Both the position numbers and the translations under genes were made by a program. The notes below the pieces were generated by a model. The model was not told the DNA's origin. It saw only the letters and a list, made by a program, of their open reading frames with translations, and made no database searches. Source: Lysobacter daejeonensis GH1-9 (GTDB lineage Bacteria; Pseudomonadota; Gammaproteobacteria; Xanthomonadales; Xanthomonadaceae). From it: a stretch of 64,000 nt of DNA. The stretch spans positions 1-64,000 of the forward strand of contig NZ_AVPU01000005.1 of NCBI RefSeq assembly GCF_000768355.1, read 5' to 3'. Shown one piece after another: positions 59,630 to 64,000 of this stretch; position 1 is the first letter of the stretch, and each line of letters starts with the position of its first letter.

Positions 59630-60844
59630 ATGCTCGCCCGCCTGAACCATTCCCGACTGCTCCGCTACGCCGGTCTTTTCACCTGGGCGATGGTGGGCTG
59701 GTGGCTGTTGTCGGTGTGGCTGGATCCGGCCTTCTTCTCGCCCGAACTGGCCGAGCCCGGCGAGCCGGTGTTCGACCCCCGCGGCCGGGTCCTGCGCTGG
59801 GTCGCCGCCTATCTGGCCTTTGGCGGCGTGTACTGGTGGATGACCCGGTCATTGGGCCAGCGCGTGGCCGGCTACGTCGACCACCTGCTGCTGCTGGTGT
59901 TGACCGTCTGCGCCATTGCCGTGGGCTTCTTCTCCGGCTCCGGGCTGGGCAGCGCCCTGCTCATGGTCATGGCCGGCCTGCTGCCGTGGCTGCTCAACCT
60001 GCGGGTGGCCATTGTGTGGCTGGTGGCCAGCAACCTGGCCATCATCCCTGTGTTTGTCGAGGCGCTGGACTTCCCGTTGCTGATCGCAGTGATCCAGTCG
60101 CTGCTGTACATGGGTTTCTCCAGTTTCGTGTTCGTGACCGCGCTGGTGGCCAAGCAGCAGGCGCAGGCCCGCGAGGAGCAACGCCGCCTCAACGCCGAAC
60201 TGCGTGCCACCCGCCTGCTGCTGGCCGAAAGCGCCCGCATCAACGAGCGCACGCGCATCTCGCGCGAGCTGCACGACCTGCTGGGCCACCACCTGACCGC
60301 CCTGAGCCTCAACCTGGAGGTGGCCGGGCACCTGTCGGAGGGGCGGGTCAAGGAGCACGTGCAGCAGGCCCACACCCTGGCGCGCCTGCTGCTGACCGAC
60401 GTCCGCGAGGCGGTCAGCACCCTGCGCGAGAGCGGCTCCATCGACCTCTCCGCCGCCCTGCGGCCACTGGCCGAGAACGTGCCGGCGCTGGACATCCGCA
60501 TGGACATCGAGTCGCCGTTGACCCTGGATGACCCGGAGCGCGCCCACGTGCTGCTGCGCTGCACCCAGGAGATCATCACCAACACCGTCCGCCATTCCGG
60601 TGCCCGCCACCTGTGGATCGAGGCGCGGCGCGACGACGGCTGCGTGCACATCAAGGCCCGCGACGACGGGCATGGCGCCGACGCGCTGGTGGCGGGCAAT
60701 GGCCTGCGGGGCATGCGCGAGCGCATCGCCCAATACGGTGGCACGATCGAAATTGAAACCCGGCCCGGGGCAGGCTTCCGCCTGGATCTCCGGTTGCCGG
60801 CCTCGGCGACGCAGGTCGCTGCTTGTGAAGGAGTCAGTGGATGA
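59630..60844 (+). CDS. DesK-like sensor histidine kinase
   Basis: A 404-residue membrane kinase. Six hydrophobic helices (about 13-165) form the sensor, followed by a coiled coil and a HisKA_3 domain with the acceptor His in R-I-S-R-E-L-H-D-L-L-G-H-H. The HATPase has T-Q-E-I-I-T-N-T-V-R-H-S, A-R-D-D-G-H-G and G-N-G-L-R-G-M-R-E-R. The plan is that of DesK, the membrane-fluidity thermosensor of Bacillus, but no desaturase gene is near. It overlaps its regulator gene by 4 nt. Confidence 0.92.
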   Translation: MLARLNHSRLLRYAGLFTWAMVGWWLLSVWLDPAFFSPELAEPGEPVFDPRGRVLRWVAAYLAFGGVYWWMTRSLGQRVAGYVDHLLLLVLTVCAIAVGFFSGSGLGSALLMVMAGLLPWLLNLRVAIVWLVASNLAIIPVFVEALDFPLLIAVIQSLLYMGFSSFVFVTALVAKQQAQAREEQRRLNAELRATRLLLAESARINERTRISRELHDLLGHHLTALSLNLEVAGHLSEGRVKEHVQQAHTLARLLLTDVREAVSTLRESGSIDLSAALRPLAENVPALDIRMDIESPLTLDDPERAHVLLRCTQEIITNTVRHSGARHLWIEARRDDGCVHIKARDDGHGADALVAGNGLRGMRERIAQYGGTIEIETRPGAGFRLDLRLPASATQVAACEGVSG

Positions 60845-61482
60845 TTCGCGTGTATTTGGTGGACGACCAGACCCTGGTGCGTCAGGGCGTGCGCTCGTTG
60901 CTGGCGCTGGCCGAGGGCATCGAGGTGATTGGCGAGGCCAGCGATGGCAAGCAGGCCGTCGAGGTGATTCCGCAGGCCAAGCCCGACGTGGTGCTGATGG
61001 ACATGCGCATGCCGGTGATGTCCGGTCTGGAGGCGCTGCAGGCGCTGGCGCGCATCGGCCAGCTGCCGCCGACCATCATCCTCACCACCTTCGACGACGA
61101 CCAGCTGGTGCTGGCTGGCTTGAAGGCGGGCGCCAAGGGCTACCTGCTGAAGGACGTGTCGCTGGAGCAGTTGGTCGGCGCGATCCAGACCGTGGCCGAC
61201 GGCGGCTCGCTGGTGCAGCCGGCCATGACCCAGCGCCTGCTGTCGGGGCTGGAGCACATGCGCAACGATTTCGTCAGCCTGGACCGCCCGGACCCGCTGA
61301 CCGAGCGCGAGACCGAGATCCTGCGGCTGATGGCCGGCGGCTTCTCCAACAAGGAGATTGCCAATTCGCTGGGCGTGGCCGAGGGTACGATCAAGAACCA
61401 CGTGTCCAACATCCTGAGCAAGCTGGGCGTACGGGACCGTACGCGGGCCGTGCTGAAGGCGTTTGAACTGCAACTGGTGTGA
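60841..61482 (+). CDS. NarL/FixJ-type response regulator (DesR-like)
   Basis: A 213-residue regulator: receiver domain (1-120) with D8-D9, phospho-acceptor Asp54 (V-L-M-D-M-R-M-P) and a conserved Lys in L-L-K-D, then a LuxR-type HTH (about 145-210, L-T-E-R-E-T-E-I-L-R-L, A-E-G-T-I-K-N-H-V-S-N-I-L-S-K-L). It is the cognate partner of the preceding kinase, joined by an ATGA overlap. Targets are unknown. Confidence 0.95.
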   Translation: MIRVYLVDDQTLVRQGVRSLLALAEGIEVIGEASDGKQAVEVIPQAKPDVVLMDMRMPVMSGLEALQALARIGQLPPTIILTTFDDDQLVLAGLKAGAKGYLLKDVSLEQLVGAIQTVADGGSLVQPAMTQRLLSGLEHMRNDFVSLDRPDPLTERETEILRLMAGGFSNKEIANSLGVAEGTIKNHVSNILSKLGVRDRTRAVLKAFELQLV

Positions 61483-61623
61483 CCCGGGCGTGAAGTCCCG
61501 CGTGGCCATGGCCGGAACGTGAACCATGACCGCATCCGGGTATCTCGCCTCACCGCCCTGCGCTTGATACGATGGCAGGTCTGTGCCCAGACCCGCCCCG
61601 GGCAACGGCCCTGGAGAACCTGA

Positions 61624-62688
61624 ATGACCCGTCTGCTTGAGATTCTGATTTCGCTGGCGATTGTCGCCGCGCTGTTCCTCGTTGTCGGCATCGTGCTGCC
61701 GTCGAGCCGCCACCTTGAGCATTCGGTGGAAACCAACCGCAAGATGTCGATCGTGTATGACACGCTCAACAGCCTGCGCCGCTTCAAGGACTGGAACCCG
61801 CTGGTGCTGCGCGACCCGGCCGTGAAGCTGTCGCTGTCGGGCCCGGAAGCAGGCGTCGGTGCGCGCCTGGACTACGACTCGCAGGAGCGAGGCATTGGCC
61901 AGGGCAGCTGGACCCTGGTCGAGAGCGAGAAGAACAAGCGCATCGCCTATGACCTCGAGACCGTCGAGCCGGGCCGCAACAAGCGGATGGAGTTCCTGCT
62001 GCAGCCGACCGGCCGCAACAACCGCAACGTGCAGATCACCCAGACCTTCGATATCGACTACGGCTGGAACCTGCTGGGCCGTTACGCCGGCATGTACGTC
62101 GGCAGCAACGTCGGCGAAGACATCAAGATGGGCCTGACCCGCCTCAGCAACATGCTGGCGACCGTGCCCAACTATGACTACAACGAGCTGGCCAAGGTTG
62201 ATGCCGCCGCCGCGCCGAAGCTGGCCGAACGTGGTGCCGAGAACGTCCTTGTCGTGACTGCTGCCGTCGAGCGCAACAACGAGAAGGTGCAGTCCACGAT
62301 GAACAACAACATGCAGTGGATCACCAAGGTGATGGCCGCCAACGGCCTCGAGGCCGCCGGCCCGGTGCGCGTCGTGACCAACGAGTTCGGCTCGCAGACC
62401 TACTCGTTTGACGTGGTGCAGCCGGTCCGCAAGGCCGGTGCCACCGGCAAGCTGGACATCAAGCTCGAGGGCCCGGTGACCGCCAACTACACCGAGCCGA
62501 CCAAGATCGCCGTGACTCGCTTCAAGGGCCACATGGCCAACCTGAACCGCATCCGCGACGCGCTGCGTGGCTGGGTCATGACCCGCGGTTACGAGACCAC
62601 CGAGCGTCCGTACGAGAACTGGATCGGCGGCCTGGACAAGGGCTTCACCGAGGATGGCGAGTTCGAAGTGGTCTGGGCGGTCAAGTAA
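61624..62688 (+). CDS. SRPBCC-family membrane-anchored protein
   Basis: A 354-residue protein with one N-terminal membrane anchor (about 5-25), followed by an SRPBCC/polyketide-cyclase-like domain (about 30-180; W-N-P-L-V-L-R-D-P, S-W-T-L-V-E-S-E) and a second half of mixed alpha/beta type (about 200-350; Y-E-N-W-I-G-G-L near the end) that resembles a GyrI-like ligand-binding fold. Ligand and role are unknown. It is followed by a good terminator. Confidence 0.78.
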   Translation: MTRLLEILISLAIVAALFLVVGIVLPSSRHLEHSVETNRKMSIVYDTLNSLRRFKDWNPLVLRDPAVKLSLSGPEAGVGARLDYDSQERGIGQGSWTLVESEKNKRIAYDLETVEPGRNKRMEFLLQPTGRNNRNVQITQTFDIDYGWNLLGRYAGMYVGSNVGEDIKMGLTRLSNMLATVPNYDYNELAKVDAAAAPKLAERGAENVLVVTAAVERNNEKVQSTMNNNMQWITKVMAANGLEAAGPVRVVTNEFGSQTYSFDVVQPVRKAGATGKLDIKLEGPVTANYTEPTKIAVTRFKGHMANLNRIRDALRGWVMTRGYETTERPYENWIGGLDKGFTEDGEFEVVWAVK

Positions 62689-62715
62689 GTCCTCCACTCC
62701 GGCTCCCGGAACCAG

Positions 62716-62749
62716 AACGCGCCGCGCACTCCGCGGCGCGTTTTGTTTT
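62716..62749 (+). terminator. Rho-independent terminator after the SRPBCC gene
   Basis: AACGCGCCGCG pairs with CGCGGCGCGTT around a 5-nt loop, followed by TTTTGTTTT. It lies 27 nt past the stop. Confidence 0.88.
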
Positions 62750-62811
62750 GGGCGATGGAAAGTGCGCGGGGCTTGTTATCGTGGTCGGTGGAAACAACTG
62801 GAGTGGAAGCG

Positions 62812-63201
62812 ATGCAGGCAAACCAGGGCGGGTTGAAGGCGCCGATGCGCGTGGTGACGGGACGTTGGTTGGCCGCTGCCGGTGCGGTGATGGCCGCACT
62901 TGCGGTGGGCCTGGCGGCCTATGCCTCCCACGGCGCGGAAGGCGAGGCGCAGGCACGATTGCAATCGGCGGCCCTGTTCCTGTTCGGGCACGGCGTTGCG
63001 CTCGCAGCACTGGCTCCGCTCGCGGCGGGTCGCCCGTGGCGGGTGCTGGCATTGGCGGGCCTGCTGCTGGGCACGGTGCTGTTCTCCGGGAGCCTGGTCA
63101 TGAACGTGCTGCACCAGTGGCCCACGGCGCTGGCGCCGATGGGTGGAACGCTGATGATGGCGGGTTGGCTCGCTTGGGCCGTGGCCGCCGTACGGCAGTG
63201 A
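62812..63201 (+). CDS. DUF423 family membrane protein (YgdD-like)
   Basis: A 129-residue protein with four hydrophobic helices. The family pattern is visible: G-A-V-M-A-A-L-A-V-G-L-A-A-Y-A-S-H-G early, F-L-F-G-H-G-V-A-L, G-T-V-L-F-S-G-S-L and A-P-M-G-G-T-L-M-M-A-G-W late. Its function is unknown. ATG at 62812 has GGAG and GGAAG just upstream. The glycosylase gene starts 7 nt after its stop. Confidence 0.88.
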   Translation: MQANQGGLKAPMRVVTGRWLAAAGAVMAALAVGLAAYASHGAEGEAQARLQSAALFLFGHGVALAALAPLAAGRPWRVLALAGLLLGTVLFSGSLVMNVLHQWPTALAPMGGTLMMAGWLAWAVAAVRQ

Positions 63202-63208
63202 GGTTGGC

Positions 63209-63883
63209 ATGGCACGCATCGCACGCGGATTCGACACCGAGGCGGCCTTCGACCACCTGGCCCGGCGCGACCGCAAGCTGGGTGCCTGGATGCGGCGAAT
63301 GGGACCGATCCCGGCCGACCCCCGCTGGCGCAAACCCTTTGACCCGGTGGATGCGCTGGCACGCGCGATTCTCTACCAGCAGCTGAGTGGCAAGGCGGCC
63401 GCGACCATCGTGTCGCGCGTGGAGGCCGCCATCCAGAACGACCGATTCCACTGCGACACCTTGGCGCGCTGCGACGACGCGACCCTTCGCGCGTGCGGGG
63501 TGTCGGGAAACAAACTGCTGGCGCTGCGCGATCTCGCGTTGCGCGAGTCGCGGGGCGAAATTCCCGATCTGCGGCAAATGGCCGGCATGGACAACGACGC
63601 CATCGTCGCCGCGCTGGTGCCGGTGCGCGGCATCGGTCGATGGACGGTGGAGATGATGCTGATGTTCCGGCTGGGCCGGCCTGACGTGCTGCCTGCGGAT
63701 GACCTGGGCATCCGCAAGGGCGCGCAGGTCGTGGACAGGCTGGACGAGATGCTCAAGCCCAGGGAGCTGGTGGAGCGTGGCGAGAAATGGGGGCCTTATC
63801 GCACCTATGCCAGCTTGTATCTGTGGCGCATCGCCGATGCGGACACCAAGGCTGCAGCGCCGACGAAGCGGTCCCAGGATTGA
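63209..63883 (+). CDS. DNA-3-methyladenine glycosylase II (AlkA-type)
   Basis: A 224-residue HhH-GPD base-excision glycosylase. The helix-hairpin-helix V-R-G-I-G-R-W-T-V-E-M-M-L and the following P-A-D-D-L-G-I, with the catalytic Asp, are present; A-I-L-Y-Q-Q-L-S-G-K-A-A is the typical early helix. It lacks the extra N-terminal domain of E. coli AlkA. It should remove 3-methyladenine and related alkylated bases. It is closely linked to the DUF423 gene. Confidence 0.92.
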   Translation: MARIARGFDTEAAFDHLARRDRKLGAWMRRMGPIPADPRWRKPFDPVDALARAILYQQLSGKAAATIVSRVEAAIQNDRFHCDTLARCDDATLRACGVSGNKLLALRDLALRESRGEIPDLRQMAGMDNDAIVAALVPVRGIGRWTVEMMLMFRLGRPDVLPADDLGIRKGAQVVDRLDEMLKPRELVERGEKWGPYRTYASLYLWRIADADTKAAAPTKRSQD

Positions 63884-63910
63884 GTGCGAGGGTTGTCCGA
63901 GTCGCGGCGT

Positions 63911-64000
63911 TCAGCGCGGGGGCCACTCCGGCGCGTGTCGCGGTACCAAGGCATTGAGTGCGGCCAACAGGGCCTGTGGCTCTTGCAGTGAAAGCAGGAG
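63911..64000 (-). CDS. 3' end of a gene running off the right edge
   Basis: The last 29 codons of a minus-strand frame ending at TGA 63911-63913 (LLSLQEPQALLAALNALVPR, then a Trp-Pro-Pro-Arg end). The pattern of an E-P-Q-A-L-L-A-A-L helix resembles the end of bacterial PH-domain proteins, but the fragment is too short to name. It converges on the glycosylase gene. Confidence 0.5.
   Translation of the reverse strand, partial: LLLSLQEPQALLAALNALVPRHAPEWPPR

Overview
The window is GC-rich, gene-dense chromosomal DNA. It most likely comes from a gammaproteobacterium of the Xanthomonadaceae/Lysobacteraceae group (Lysobacter, Luteimonas, Stenotrophomonas and relatives). This rests on protein character, gene order and the lack of rpoS after nlpD; the genus cannot be read from the sequence. 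No IS element, prophage, CRISPR array, rRNA or tRNA was found.

Positions 1-30,000 are mostly core genome. A 5'-truncated Ala-rich protein and a globin precede a co-directional run: pyrG, kdsA, eno, ftsB, ispD, ispF, truD. After a small lipoprotein and a convergent Smr gene come surE, pcm, an ExoD-like gene and nlpD. Two small minus-strand genes (Mth938-like, yhbY) face rlmE-ftsH-folP. Next come a putP-type symporter, miaA, hfq, hflX, hflK, hflC, a DUF2065 gene and purA. The 412-bp gap between folP and putP holds two copies of a module, each with an inverted pair of DnaA-box-like 9-mers. From 24.9 to 30 kb there are an MFS exporter, an amidohydrolase, a YhhN protein, YjdM/PhnA and a SufR-like regulator with four cysteines.

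Positions 30,000-39,000 are more accessory. They hold exported proteins of unknown function (one a His-rich helical bundle), a FAS1-domain protein, a DedA-rhodanese fusion, an ECF sigma factor with folE, a Rieske/FAD oxidoreductase, a patatin-like lipase, DUF1810 and a small charged protein. An 0.9-kb stretch (30,623-31,518) has no confident gene.

Positions 39,000-54,200 lie on the minus strand: htpG (with a sigma-32-like promoter), then gcvP behind a tandem glycine riboswitch. Upstream is a block of four histidine-kinase genes: a MASE1-type kinase, an 1815-residue soluble kinase with nine HAMP units plus GAF and three receiver domains, a REC-kinase-REC hybrid, and a small kinase-like protein that keeps its phospho-acceptor His but has lost much of its ATP site. 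No DNA-binding output is encoded there. The working idea is a soluble phosphorelay in which the small protein acts as the phosphotransferase. The gcvP -10 box contains the stop codon of the last kinase gene.

Positions 54,200-64,000 hold an ACE-like M2 peptidase lipoprotein, a small HExxH protein, a GNAT-minC-minD-minE operon, a DesK/DesR-like two-component pair, an SRPBCC protein, a DUF423 membrane protein, an AlkA-type glycosylase, and a gene running off the right edge.
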